Assembly (NCBI RefSeq): GCF_026072635.1
Contig: NZ_AP023081.1
Span: forward strand, 6,072,501 to 6,136,500
DNA from: Pseudomonas solani
Lineage (GTDB): Bacteria; Pseudomonadota; Gammaproteobacteria; Pseudomonadales; Pseudomonadaceae
Direction: 5' to 3'
Length of the DNA stretch: 64,000 bases
Both the position numbers and the translations under genes were made by a program. The notes below the pieces were generated by a model, which saw only the letters and a list, made by a program, of their open reading frames with translations, searched no databases and was not told the origin of the DNA. Shown here in pieces: positions 9,534 to 18,161 of the stretch. The number at the start of each line of letters is the position of its first letter. The stretch's first letter is position 1.

Positions 9534-10223
9534 ATGTTCACCCTCGTAACCCTGGATAACCCGCCGCCCGAGTCCCTGAAGAGCCAGGTGCTGCAGATGG
9601 TGGTGGACTACTTCAGCGACATCAGCCCGGTTCCGCTGACGCCCAGCAACCCGCTCTACCAGCTGTACCAGTACGTGATCGGCTACGAGGTGCACCTGTA
9701 CCTGCAGGCCATGGACAGCACCCAGGCCAGCGGCGCGCGGCTGGTGCTCGCCCTGGCGGACGAAGACCCCTCCCAGGTGCTGGGTTTCGCCCTGTACCTG
9801 CCCAGCCAGGACGACGCCGAGGCCTGCACTCTGGCCTACCTGGCCGTGGCCGCCGGCCACCGCCGCCACGGCATCGCCCGCGCCCTGGTGCAACGCATGC
9901 TCGAACACCGCCCCCACGCCGAACTGGCCTGCGCGGCGGGCAAGGTGCCCACCTTCGAGGCCCTGGGCTTCCGCGTGCTGGCCGCGCAGGGGCCGCACGT
10001 GCTGCTCAACACCCGCGCCCAGCGCTCCAACGGCATGGTGGCGGTGCAGGACCTGGCCCCGATCTTCCAATCCAAGGAGGTGCGGCAGATCCACGCCTAC
10101 CTGGTGAAGCAGAACGGCCAGAAGGCCCTGAGCGAGGCCGAGAGCAAGCGCGACCGCCTGCTCGACCAGATGGCCTTCCACGCCCAGGCGCTGGTGAAAG
10201 AGCGCTTCCCGACCATCCACTGA
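9534..10223 (+). CDS. GNAT-family N-acetyltransferase
   Basis: A 229-residue GNAT protein. The acyl-CoA site appears in LAYLAVAAGHRRHGIARALVQRML (about 102-125), matching the R/Q-x-x-G-x-A loop. A C-terminal region of about 70 residues after the GNAT core (SKEVRQIHAYLVKQNGQKAL...) is helical and not typical. The ATG at 9534 has GGAG upstream; an earlier in-frame start at 9483 lies inside a hairpin (about 9461-9475). Its acceptor substrate cannot be told. A second GNAT gene follows after a short open reading frame. Confidence 0.8.
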   Translation: MFTLVTLDNPPPESLKSQVLQMVVDYFSDISPVPLTPSNPLYQLYQYVIGYEVHLYLQAMDSTQASGARLVLALADEDPSQVLGFALYLPSQDDAEACTLAYLAVAAGHRRHGIARALVQRMLEHRPHAELACAAGKVPTFEALGFRVLAAQGPHVLLNTRAQRSNGMVAVQDLAPIFQSKEVRQIHAYLVKQNGQKALSEAESKRDRLLDQMAFHAQALVKERFPTIH

Positions 10224-10266
10224 TCGACCGCTCGACACGGCCAAGACTCCAGGGAGAGGACGTTCC

Positions 10267-10374
10267 ATGGGTGAACGACAATCGGCACGGTTGCGGGTGA
10301 TCAGCCCGGCCGGCGAGGTGCTGCAACTCGGCATCGGCGACCGCCCCCACACAGGACAACCCGCAAAGGAATGA
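10267..10374 (+). CDS. possible 35-residue protein between two GNAT genes
   Basis: ATG at 10267 with a very good AGGGAGAGG ribosome site 9 nt upstream. It encodes MGERQSARLRVISPAGEVLQ plus 15 residues and stops 4 nt before the next GNAT start. The spacing is that of a leader or a co-translated small gene. No family recognised; it could also be a decayed gene remnant. Confidence 0.35.
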   Translation: MGERQSARLRVISPAGEVLQLGIGDRPHTGQPAKE

Positions 10375-10378
10375 CAGC

Positions 10379-10825
10379 ATGACCCGCACCCTGCGCCTGG
10401 CCACCACCGGGGATATCGAGGCGCTCTTCGCCATCCGCACCAGCGTCGTGCAGAACCACCTCTCCCGCGAGCAGATGGCCGAGCTGGGCATCACCCCGGC
10501 CGTGCTGGCCGACGCCATCGCCGCCGGGCCCTGCTGCTGGATCGCCGAGGTGGACGGCGTGCCCGCCGGCTTCGCCATGATCGACCTGGATGAGGGTGAA
10601 CTCTTCGCCCTGTTCATCCGCCCCGAGTTCGAAGGCGTGGGGCTGGGGCGCATGCTCCTGCAGGCAGCGGAAGAGGCGCTGTTCCAGGCCCACGACAGCA
10701 TCTGGCTGGTGACCGATGGCCACGAGCACATCCGCGCCAACGGCTTCTACCAGCGCCATGGCTGGACCCTGGCCGGGGTCGTGGACGAGCGGGATGTCCG
10801 TTATGAGAAGCGCCGGGGGTGGTAG
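10379..10825 (+). CDS. GNAT-family N-acetyltransferase
   Basis: A 148-residue single-domain GNAT enzyme. Typical elements are the N-terminal RLATTGDIEALFAIR, the strand-4/acyl-CoA loop LFALFIRPEFEGVGLGRMLLQ (about 77-97) and the C-terminal ANGFYQRHGWTLAGVV. AAGGA precedes the ATG. Substrate unknown; amine or antibiotic acetylation are common in the family. The repeat-rich interval 10886-11092 follows. Confidence 0.85.
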   Translation: MTRTLRLATTGDIEALFAIRTSVVQNHLSREQMAELGITPAVLADAIAAGPCCWIAEVDGVPAGFAMIDLDEGELFALFIRPEFEGVGLGRMLLQAAEEALFQAHDSIWLVTDGHEHIRANGFYQRHGWTLAGVVDERDVRYEKRRGW

Positions 10826-10885
10826 CCGTTATCGGTTGGGGCGAATTCATTGGCCCATGGGCAATGGCGTTACCCTGCAACCACC

Positions 10886-11092
10886 CACGGCAACCCTGCG
10901 GGTTGCTTGGCGACTGAAGTCGCCCCTACATGCCCCTGGCCACCTCGCAGCCTTCGATACTGCTGCATCATCGGGGTGTGCAAGCAGCGCAAATAGACCT
11001 CGAAGCGCCCAGCCACTGCCTACTCCGGACGTAGGGTGTGCTGCGCGCACCTGGATTTCACCGGAAGCACCGAGCGGCGCTGCGCACGCGGC
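10886..11092. repeat. intergenic repeat modules between GNAT and LuxR genes
   Basis: Holds the module GTTGCTTGGCGACTGAAGTC...GCCCCTACATG (about 10900-10932), shared with 34388, 35349, 42045, 42270 and 57085, and a GTAGGGTGTGCTGCGCGCACC module (about 11031-11052) related to 5516. Nothing coding is visible. Confidence 0.65.
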
Positions 11093-11095
11093 CGC

Positions 11096-11914
11096 TTAGC
11101 GCCGCGAATGCCTGCGTCGGCTGAACGTCGGCTCCGTCATCAACTCCCGCACGAACAGCCCGAAGAATTCTGCCTGGCTGTTGATCTCCAGCTTCTCGTA
11201 CAGGTTGCGCCGGTGCACCTTCACCGTGCCCCGGGTGATGCGCAACTGCGCAGCTATCTGCTCGCTGGAATAGCCCTGCAGCAGCAACTGCGCGACCTTG
11301 TGCTCACGCCGCGTCAGCAACTCCTCCCCGAAGGAACTGAACACCGCACGCACATGGCTCGTGGGCAGAACGGCATCCGCCGGCGGCTGACTCCGCGTCT
11401 CCCAAGCCATGCGCACCACCTCCTGCACCACCGACAGCGCGTCGCGCAACAGCCGCAGCGCCTCTTCATCGAAAGGCGCCCCACCCTCCCCGCGCATCAA
11501 CGACAACACCGCCCGGCAACCCGGCGCTGGCGTGGTGAAAAAGCCCAGCTCATCACTCAGCCGCAAGCGGTGGTAATAGGCATCGAAGTAGTGCCCGTTG
11601 TGGAAGCTGTCCGGCGCCAACTCACGCATGCCGTAGAGCCCATCGGCGTTTTCGAACAGGCAACCGAGGCAGAACGGATCGAGCAGGTAGGGGCCGGCGC
11701 GGTAATCATCGATAAAGATGGCGCGCAGCTCGGCGGGCATGGTGTGGAACAGGGGCAACGGCAGGTGGCTGCCTTCGTAGAGGAACAGCACGACGTAGTC
11801 GGTGGGAGCGAAGCTGTGTAGCCAATTGGCCAGGGCACGCAGCTGCGGCTCGCCGGGGGACTGGGTGAGGATGGTGGTGATGTCGTGGGTCCATGTTTTG
11901 GGGTGGGGATGCAT
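11096..11914 (-). CDS. LuxR-family transcriptional regulator
   Basis: A 272-residue regulator with a C-terminal LuxR/GerE helix-turn-helix at about 205-262: LLTRREHKVAQLLLQGYSSE followed by IAAQLRITRGTVKVHRRNLYEKL. The N-terminal 190 residues (YVVLFLYEGSHLPLPLFHTM..., FHNGHYFDAYYHRLRLSDEL) resemble an alpha/beta effector region common in Pseudomonas LuxR solos; no autoinducer-binding residues are evident. Start MHPHPKTWTH has AAGGAG upstream. It is divergent from the small XRE regulator, with a 16-bp palindrome between. Confidence 0.82.
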   Translation of the reverse strand: MHPHPKTWTHDITTILTQSPGEPQLRALANWLHSFAPTDYVVLFLYEGSHLPLPLFHTMPAELRAIFIDDYRAGPYLLDPFCLGCLFENADGLYGMRELAPDSFHNGHYFDAYYHRLRLSDELGFFTTPAPGCRAVLSLMRGEGGAPFDEEALRLLRDALSVVQEVVRMAWETRSQPPADAVLPTSHVRAVFSSFGEELLTRREHKVAQLLLQGYSSEQIAAQLRITRGTVKVHRRNLYEKLEINSQAEFFGLFVRELMTEPTFSRRRHSRR

Positions 11915-11981
11915 TGGCCGGCAATCTCCTTGTCTAGGCCTGGAGAGGTAACACGTAAGAGGAAATCTCACTCGACCAAAG

Positions 11982-11997
11982 ATACTCCTTTGAGTAT
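11982..11997. promoter_or_regulatory. perfect palindrome ATACTC-CTTT-GAGTAT, candidate operator
   Basis: ATACTC at 11982-11987 and GAGTAT at 11992-11997 with a 4-bp spacer, between the divergent luxR-type gene (start 11914) and the XRE gene (start 12050). Small XRE regulators often bind such symmetric sites upstream of themselves, so auto-regulation is the simplest reading. Confidence 0.5.
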
Positions 11998-12049
11998 AGA
12001 TTAATGACCGGACGGAAGGCTTCATCGTTCCTTTTTGCGAGTAGGCGGG

Positions 12050-12319
12050 ATGGAACTGAAGCAAGCGCTGGCGCAAGCCATCAAGGAGCTGAGAAAGAGC
12101 AAGGATCTTTCGCAGGAAACGGTGGGAGCGAGCCAGAGCTACATCAGCGATGTGGAGCGCGGCATCAAGAGCCCTTCGGTGATCAAGCTGGCCGAGCTGG
12201 CGGAGAACATGGGCGTGCACCCACTGACGATTCTGGCCAAGAGCTACCTGCTGGCAGACCCGGAACTGGGTGTGGATGAGCTGCTTGAGCAGTTGCGTCG
12301 GGAGCTTGAGAGCCTGTAG
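12050..12319 (+). CDS. small XRE-family regulator (C-protein-like)
   Basis: An 89-residue HTH_3 protein: LKQALAQAIKELRKSKDLSQ-ETVG-ASQSYISDVERGIKSPS is the complete helix-turn-helix (about 3-60), followed by a short helical dimerisation tail. It resembles restriction-modification controller proteins and stand-alone chromosomal XRE regulators of Pseudomonas; no R-M genes are visible here. The start MELKQAL is chosen because the family begins there; its ribosome site is weak. A palindrome 53-68 bp upstream is the likely operator. Confidence 0.82.
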   Translation: MELKQALAQAIKELRKSKDLSQETVGASQSYISDVERGIKSPSVIKLAELAENMGVHPLTILAKSYLLADPELGVDELLEQLRRELESL

Positions 12320-12533
12320 CGATTGCCGAGGCTGATCCGGGGCGGACTGGCCCGGCAGAGGTTGCGGCGTGCATGGCAAAGGCTCCTTATCTGGATAAAC
12401 CACCTCGCCATTCTTCGCCGTCACTCGAAGAGTGGCCACGGCATTTACGACCCATTTGGTCTGCGGGAGAGAGCTGTCGAATGACGCCTCAAGACCCAAC
12501 CGCTTAATGAACTACGCATCAACAAGGACCGTT

Positions 12534-13040
12534 ATGCAACGAAACCCCAAATCCGCTACATCCAGCAGTCACCCGCTCAGCCACCGAGCCGCTCACCGCC
12601 TGAAAATCCCAGTCGCGGCAGTGCTTCTGATCAACACCCTCCCCGCCCTGTACGCCGCAGAATCCTCCTTCACAGGCAGTTGGTACCTGGACCTGCGCAC
12701 GCCCGAACAGATTCAGGCCAAGGCTGAATGCGGTGGCGCGGGCTTCGAACTGGTGCAGCAAGGCAACACCGTGACCGGTACCCACTACTTCGCCACGGTC
12801 AACTGCGGCCGGATCAACGAAGGTGGGGAAGTCAAAGGAACGGTTACGGGCTCGGAGGCTGTGCTGTATGTCACCAGCGGTAGAAATGGGGAGGTTGTTA
12901 GAGGCAGGGCGACGTTGCAGGGTGGGCAACTCAGATGGCAGACGTTGGAGGAGATTAAAGAGGGGGGGCCGGAGGGGGATTCGGGGCTTGTTTTGGGGGA
13001 AGGGGTTCTAGAGCGTGCATACCGCCCAGCCACGCCGTGA
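12534..13040 (+). CDS. exported hypothetical protein
   Basis: A 168-residue protein with AAGGA before the ATG, an N-terminal charged region and a hydrophobic segment LKIPVAAVLLINTLPALYAA (about 23-42) that fits a signal peptide. The mature part reads FTGSWYLDLRTPEQIQAKAE, CGGAGFELVQQGNTVTGTHY, TVNCGRINEGGEVKGTVTGS, a beta-rich repeat pattern with two cysteines typical of small periplasmic beta-barrel or lipocalin-like proteins. The last 60 codons are unusually G-rich. Function unknown. The gap 12320-12533 contains no supported gene. Confidence 0.6.
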   Translation: MQRNPKSATSSSHPLSHRAAHRLKIPVAAVLLINTLPALYAAESSFTGSWYLDLRTPEQIQAKAECGGAGFELVQQGNTVTGTHYFATVNCGRINEGGEVKGTVTGSEAVLYVTSGRNGEVVRGRATLQGGQLRWQTLEEIKEGGPEGDSGLVLGEGVLERAYRPATP

Positions 13041-13180
13041 AGCATGCTTGGCTCGTTACGCGCTCAGCCTAGGCTCAACAAATGATTGCGCATCATATAG
13101 TTAACACCAGCCCACTCAACTCCGATTGATAAACAGTGTCATGGTCATTAGTGTCTGCAAAAAATTACCGAGGGCAAGGC

Positions 13181-13969
13181 ATGGAAGCTTCTGTAGCGAA
13201 AATCATCAGTCCGATCTTCAAAATATTACTGGGGCCAATTTGGAGATTTTTAGTAGGACATTTCGCTCCTGGAATTCTATGGAGCAACTGTTTCCGGGCC
13301 GCGGCAATCAGCGCAAACGTCGATAGCACGCTAGCGCTTGCCTTGGCGAAATCACCTGCTCTAGAACGACTCATGACCAACACCTTTAAGTCTGACCGCG
13401 CAGTACCTACGGCGACAGATTTTGCTGTTTCACTGTTATTCGAGCTCCATGATTCCGGCCTGCCACCTAGAAAGATCCCACCATTGTCGAATATCAGGCA
13501 TTTCGCAGTGGATGCTCGGCGGGCCTGGCTCAATGGTGTAATAAAAAACACAATATTGAGAAGCCGATTTCAATCTGCTCGCGACGAGCACCCCGCGAAG
13601 TTTATGAACCTAGGTTCGTCTTGCCTTGATACACAGGGGCTAGCTTGGGATGACATTGAAGCATTGCGATACTTCTATTTTGAGGGCTTCTCAGCCCCAG
13701 ACGCGACGGAGACTGTATGCGTATGGCTCCCTGACCTTGAAGGAATTGTTCACTACGATCCAGAAAATAGACACGTAGTTGAGGTCGTGCTCAACACATC
13801 CACTGGAGCAGACCGTGGATTCTTTCGTGTAGGTTACGATTACTCGCTAAAGCGTACTGGTGATCGCCTCCATGTTTGTTTTCTAAATACGAAGACGAGA
13901 ATGGAGGCCGGACACTTCGGTAAATACTGCGTTGGCAGAGCAACGAACACGACACTGTGGGCTCGATGA
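13181..13969 (+). CDS. unrecognised protein of a low-GC island
   Basis: A 262-residue protein if it starts at MEASVAKIISPIFK (13181); a GTG at 13136 would add 15 residues. It has a hydrophobic N-terminal segment (about 6-38, with Trp and Phe), then a soluble part with RAVPTATDFAVSLLFELHDS, RHFAVDARRAWLNGVIKN and YFEGFSAPDATETVCVWLPD. Base composition is clearly lower in GC than the flanks, and codon use is mixed, both signs of transfer. It precedes a DEAH helicase by 228 bp on the same strand and shares its composition. I recognise no domain. A membrane-associated partner of the helicase is possible; a separate cargo gene is equally possible. Confidence 0.6.
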   Translation: MEASVAKIISPIFKILLGPIWRFLVGHFAPGILWSNCFRAAAISANVDSTLALALAKSPALERLMTNTFKSDRAVPTATDFAVSLLFELHDSGLPPRKIPPLSNIRHFAVDARRAWLNGVIKNTILRSRFQSARDEHPAKFMNLGSSCLDTQGLAWDDIEALRYFYFEGFSAPDATETVCVWLPDLEGIVHYDPENRHVVEVVLNTSTGADRGFFRVGYDYSLKRTGDRLHVCFLNTKTRMEAGHFGKYCVGRATNTTLWAR

Positions 13970-14197
13970 CTCCCAGTTTGCAGGCCCGCTGAAAATGTAC
14001 TGGGCCGCTATTCGTGAGCGCCAACTTTGGGTCAAAGCTGCTGGTAGTGGTGGGCAGCTATCGGCCAGAAGCGAACGCGACAGTTCAGCAGCCCTACGCT
14101 GAGTCTAACGGCCTTGTACTTATGTCTAAATTGCTAAGGCCGCCTACGCAATAGAGTGCCCTATCCAAGAAGCCCTTTCTGCTTTCAGGTAATCGCC

Positions 14198-17137
14198 ATG
14201 GACGACGTAGCAATAACGCATTCTGATGTGTACCAGAGCTGGCAAAAACACCTCTTCAATTTCAATCTGGACGATCCTAAAGCCAAGGTGCCTGGTCTGC
14301 GGAAGCCGCAACTAGCTGCGCTTTACGCGACCCTTGGTCATTTGGTGGTCGACCCCGCAACTACGGCCACCGTAGTCATGCCCACCGGCACAGGGAAAAC
14401 CGACACAATGCTCGCGCTGATCATCGCGGCGAGGATGAGCCGGACATTGATCCTTGTACCGTCGGACGCCCTCAGAACTCAGTTAGTGAATAAGTGCGCT
14501 GAGATGAAGACGCTTCGTACAGTGGGGGCCGTATCGGACACGGCGCTCAATCCCATTGTGGCGGCCATCGATTCGAAGCTGGTTGAGGCGCAGGTCGCTG
14601 AATTGGCTACGGCCAACATCATTGTGGCCACTCCCCAGGCCCTACTGCTATTCGAGGACGCTGCCTTGGGGGTGCTGGTCAACATGTGCAGCCACTTGAT
14701 GATCGATGAGGCTCACCATGTCGTGGCAGCCAGTTGGAGTCGAATCAAAACAGCTTTCAAGGGCAAACCTTGTATACAGCTCACAGCGACGCCATTTCGG
14801 GAGGATGGCCTGGCTCTGGCTGGCAAGATCATCTACAACTACCCACTCCGGGATGCGCAGCTTGATGGTTATTTCAAAGGCATCGAGTTCCATCCGGTAC
14901 GAGAATACAACCTCAATCTGTCCGACCAAGCCATCGCAGACAAGGCCGTTGAGCTGCTCCGGGCTGATCTCAAGGCAGGCTACAACCATTTGATGATGGT
15001 GCGTGCCAAGTCCCACAAGCGGGCGACAGACCTATTTGAGATTTACAAACAGCATCCCGACCTGACGCCAGTTCTGATTCACAGCAAGGTGCCGAACCAG
15101 GCCAGGGTGATGGCGGATATCGTCGAGAAGAAGCACCGGATCATCGTCTGTGTCGACATGCTTGGCGAAGGCTTCGATCTGCCCGAGCTCAAAATCGCCG
15201 CCATTCATGATCAACACCAAAGCCCAGCTGTAACGCTCCAGTTCATTGGTCGACTGACGAGAGTAGATGCGGCTCTTGGTGATGCCAAGTTTGTTGCCAA
15301 TATCGCTAACCAGAAGACTGACCACCAAATGGCAGCCCTGTACAAGGAGAGTGCTGACTGGAGTGCAGTCATTCGCGACGTGAGCGAGAAAAAGGTCAGC
15401 CGGGAAATTGAAAAGGCGGACTTCAGCGAGCAGTTTGCCGATGGTGAAGATGCTCAGGTGATTTTTGGACTAAACCCGAACCCCAAAATTAGCGCAGTGG
15501 CATATCACGTCTCTCCCCAGGACTGGACACCACAGCGTGCGCAGGGGCTGGATGGGCGCAGAGAAAAACTGCAGTACATCTCGACCAATGATCAGGCCGA
15601 TACAGTCATAGCTGTGACCCGGCGAGAGACGCCGGTTGGATGGGCTCAGACAGAAGAAATCCTCGATACCAATTGGAATCTGTACATCGCCTTCTATAAC
15701 AAGGCGCAGAGCACCCTCTTCGTTCACACCTCAGGTGACGACACCCAGGCAACTCACTTTCTCAACCTGGTGACCAGAGCCTCCCGCCGCATCAATGGTG
15801 AGCCGGCCTTCCGTACGCTCCACGACATCAAACTGATGAAGCTGCAGAACGTTGGCCTATCACGCGCCCGGAAAGACCTGCGGTTCACGATGCACGTGGG
15901 GCGCGATATCAATCAAGTGATCAGCGATATTGAGAAGGGCAACGCGACAAAATCCAATATTTTCGCCACCGGCTTTGAGGATGGCGAACGAACTACCGTG
16001 GGCTGCTCGCAAAAAGGCAAGATCTGGGAGATGAACTCCTCTCCGATCAACTACTGGGTCGAGTGGTGCAAGCGCATGTCGGTCAAACTCAACGACAACA
16101 CTATCGACCCTGCTGACGTGCTCAAAAATGTCATGCGTGTTGAGCAGATCAAGGACAGATGGCCAGAGGGCCTGTTTTACTCCGACTGGCCTGAGTCAAT
16201 CGCGATCGAAAGCGAGCAAAGGATCGCATTGTATTTTCAGGGAGAGACTTTCAACCTCCTCGACGTCGAGCTTGGTAAGCCTGAGTACATTGACGCGCGG
16301 ACGCTGGAGATACCCGTCCTTGTCGCGGGGAACGATGGCGATGAACGCCGCCTCACTACCATCTCCATCAATTTGTTGGAGGACGGCTACAAGACGTCCT
16401 GTCCAGGCGTGAAGATTCTTTACCCCCACGAAATGCCACTGGACTCCTACCTGGATGCCGAGCCGCTTGTATTGCTCAAGGTCGACGGTTCCATGGTGCA
16501 AGGCAACTACCGCCATTACTCGCTCAACAGCATGGATGTAAAACTGCCTGCCGATTTGCTCGAACCCTGGGATTGGGGAGCGACGAAAATCTATCAGGAG
16601 TCCATGCGTGCAGAGCGACGTAAAGACTCAGTACAAGGCTTCACTTTTGACAAGATCGCTGATGAATACTCCATCGTCTTCAACGATGACGGCAAAGGCG
16701 AAATCGCTGATCTAGTGGCAATTCGGGAAAACAAGAACGCCATATACGTCGACCTCTACCACTGCAAATACTGCCCTATGACGAATGGCGTGGCTGCGCC
16801 CGGGGCGCGCGTCGCCGACGTCTATGAAGTATGCGGCCAGGCGTCGAGATCGGTGAAATGGCTGTACACGGGCGACAAGTTCTTCAACCGATTGATGGAT
16901 CGTTACCAGCAATCACTGCTCAAGGGCTTCGACAGAATCCTGAAAGGCACGCCTCAACAACTGGAGATACTGCGCAACAAATGCCACGACCATGAGCTGA
17001 TCTTCAAGTTTGTGATCGTTCAACCCGCAATATCAGCGAAGATGGTGTCGAAGGAGCAGTTGGCCGTATTGGGAACGAGCTACTCATACATCAAGAGCAT
17101 TTCGGGATCAGACATCAAGGTTATTGTTAGCCCTTAA
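14198..17137 (+). CDS. DEAH-box superfamily 2 helicase with possible C-terminal nuclease domain
   Basis: A 979-residue protein. Helicase motifs are complete: Walker A PTGTGKT (62-68), DEAH (170-173), a TAT motif III (LTATPF, about 194), and motif VI QFIGRLTR (348-355). After the helicase core come about 450 residues without a recognised domain. Near the C-terminus KGEIADLVAIREN (833-845), YVDLYHCKY (850-858) and then VYEVCGQASRS (about 875) match the order of a PD-(D/E)XK nuclease fold (Asp 838, Lys 857, Q in GQA). The start is chosen for AGGT 8 nt upstream. GC content is below that of the surroundings. Such helicase-nuclease proteins often act in phage or plasmid defence; that role is inferred. 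Confidence 0.85.
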   Translation: MDDVAITHSDVYQSWQKHLFNFNLDDPKAKVPGLRKPQLAALYATLGHLVVDPATTATVVMPTGTGKTDTMLALIIAARMSRTLILVPSDALRTQLVNKCAEMKTLRTVGAVSDTALNPIVAAIDSKLVEAQVAELATANIIVATPQALLLFEDAALGVLVNMCSHLMIDEAHHVVAASWSRIKTAFKGKPCIQLTATPFREDGLALAGKIIYNYPLRDAQLDGYFKGIEFHPVREYNLNLSDQAIADKAVELLRADLKAGYNHLMMVRAKSHKRATDLFEIYKQHPDLTPVLIHSKVPNQARVMADIVEKKHRIIVCVDMLGEGFDLPELKIAAIHDQHQSPAVTLQFIGRLTRVDAALGDAKFVANIANQKTDHQMAALYKESADWSAVIRDVSEKKVSREIEKADFSEQFADGEDAQVIFGLNPNPKISAVAYHVSPQDWTPQRAQGLDGRREKLQYISTNDQADTVIAVTRRETPVGWAQTEEILDTNWNLYIAFYNKAQSTLFVHTSGDDTQATHFLNLVTRASRRINGEPAFRTLHDIKLMKLQNVGLSRARKDLRFTMHVGRDINQVISDIEKGNATKSNIFATGFEDGERTTVGCSQKGKIWEMNSSPINYWVEWCKRMSVKLNDNTIDPADVLKNVMRVEQIKDRWPEGLFYSDWPESIAIESEQRIALYFQGETFNLLDVELGKPEYIDARTLEIPVLVAGNDGDERRLTTISINLLEDGYKTSCPGVKILYPHEMPLDSYLDAEPLVLLKVDGSMVQGNYRHYSLNSMDVKLPADLLEPWDWGATKIYQESMRAERRKDSVQGFTFDKIADEYSIVFNDDGKGEIADLVAIRENKNAIYVDLYHCKYCPMTNGVAAPGARVADVYEVCGQASRSVKWLYTGDKFFNRLMDRYQQSLLKGFDRILKGTPQQLEILRNKCHDHELIFKFVIVQPAISAKMVSKEQLAVLGTSYSYIKSISGSDIKVIVSP

Positions 17138-17145
17138 CCGAGTCG

Positions 17146-17177
17146 CATCAGCGGAATGGCAGCCGATTCCGCTGATG
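17146..17177 (+). terminator. strong hairpin after the helicase gene
   Basis: Perfect 12-bp stem CATCAGCGGAAT (17146-17157) and ATTCCGCTGATG (17166-17177) with an 8-nt loop, starting 9 bp after the helicase stop. No clear T run follows, so it may be a terminator or an mRNA-stabilising hairpin. It also marks the right end of the low-GC segment. Confidence 0.55.
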
Positions 17178-17356
17178 TCATGTATGACCGTGCCTTCGAT
17201 ACCTACTTCGCTTTGCCACCACAGGTTTGTGTAAATCTCCTAGGTACTCGATGGCCGCTCCTGGCGGATAGCTGCCTATCATCCACGCCTCTCCGCTGAA
17301 CAGTTAACGCTGGAATAATCTGTCTCCGAGCCTCACTAACAGCGTAAATCCCACTC

Positions 17357-18011
17357 ATGACCGACCTCACTCGACCTCTTCCACTCCGCCTTCCACGCGC
17401 GCGAAATCGACGCCGCCCTGAAGGCACTCGCCAACCTCGACGATCAGACCACCGCCCCACTGCTTGCAAAGCTGCTGCTGGAGCACTGGCATGAGGCACA
17501 TGAAGACATCGTTTTCGAACTGGGGCTGATCGGCAAGCCCAGCACCACGGCAGCCATCGCCAGAGCTGCGGAGATGAGGTTTGAGTACCTCATCGACTGG
17601 GACAATCTCCACGCCTTTCAGTGCAAGTGCGCTTATGCGCTGGCACGCATTGGCACGACCGAGACAAAAGTGGCGTTGGAGTTGATAGCGAAGCATTCCG
17701 ACCCGATGCTGCGTGAGTACGGCCAGGAGGGTCTGGACCACTGGCCCATCCCGTACAAGGGCGGCGATGTCCCCATCCAGGGCGGGCCGTATGTGCGGTC
17801 GGTTGGCCATGTGTCGGGCGGAAGCCGTGGTTGCGGAGCCGCCAGTGTAAGCGCCGGCTCACTCTGTTCGCAGCAGTTGAATTCGTTTCGCCAGCTGTGC
17901 CAGCCGTCATCACCTCGGCGCCACCTTCTTCGGACGATGCCACACCGCAAAGGGGACCGGCGCGCAGCCGGCCTCTCTGCCCACAACGCCGCACACGGCT
18001 ATGTTCGCTAA
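17357..18011 (+). pseudogene. HEAT-repeat family gene, frameshifted near its start and abnormal at its end
   Basis: From about 17373 the frame reads DLFHSAFHAREIDAALKALA and then HEDIVFELGLIGKPSTTAAI, CAYALARIGTTETKVALELI and LREYGQEGLDHWPIPYK, a typical HEAT-like PBS-lyase repeat protein of about 135 residues. The natural start ATGACCGACCTCACT (17357) is one base out of frame with this. After WPIPYK the frame runs on through about 85 residues of low-quality coding sequence to 18011. It may be a decayed gene at the island boundary, or carry an indel error. The segment 17178-17356 holds nothing I can identify. Confidence 0.6.
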
Positions 18012-18161
18012 CGAACAGACGACACGGACGCCGCCCGATAGGCTCGTCAACCTTCAAAATTGCCCTCGGGCAACACGCCGCTTCATCGAGCCATCTACCC
18101 CGGCTCACCGCCACCACGCCTGCTGCGCTCGATAGGCAGGCGCGTCGTGCAAGGGACCCAT

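Noticed and set aside
12360..12499. Minus-strand peptide ASFDSSLPQTKWVVNAVATL continuing to KNGEVVYPDKEPL
   Set aside because: It looks protein-like and may be a gene remnant, but has no start, ribosome site or matching downstream domain; it runs on through unrelated sequence.
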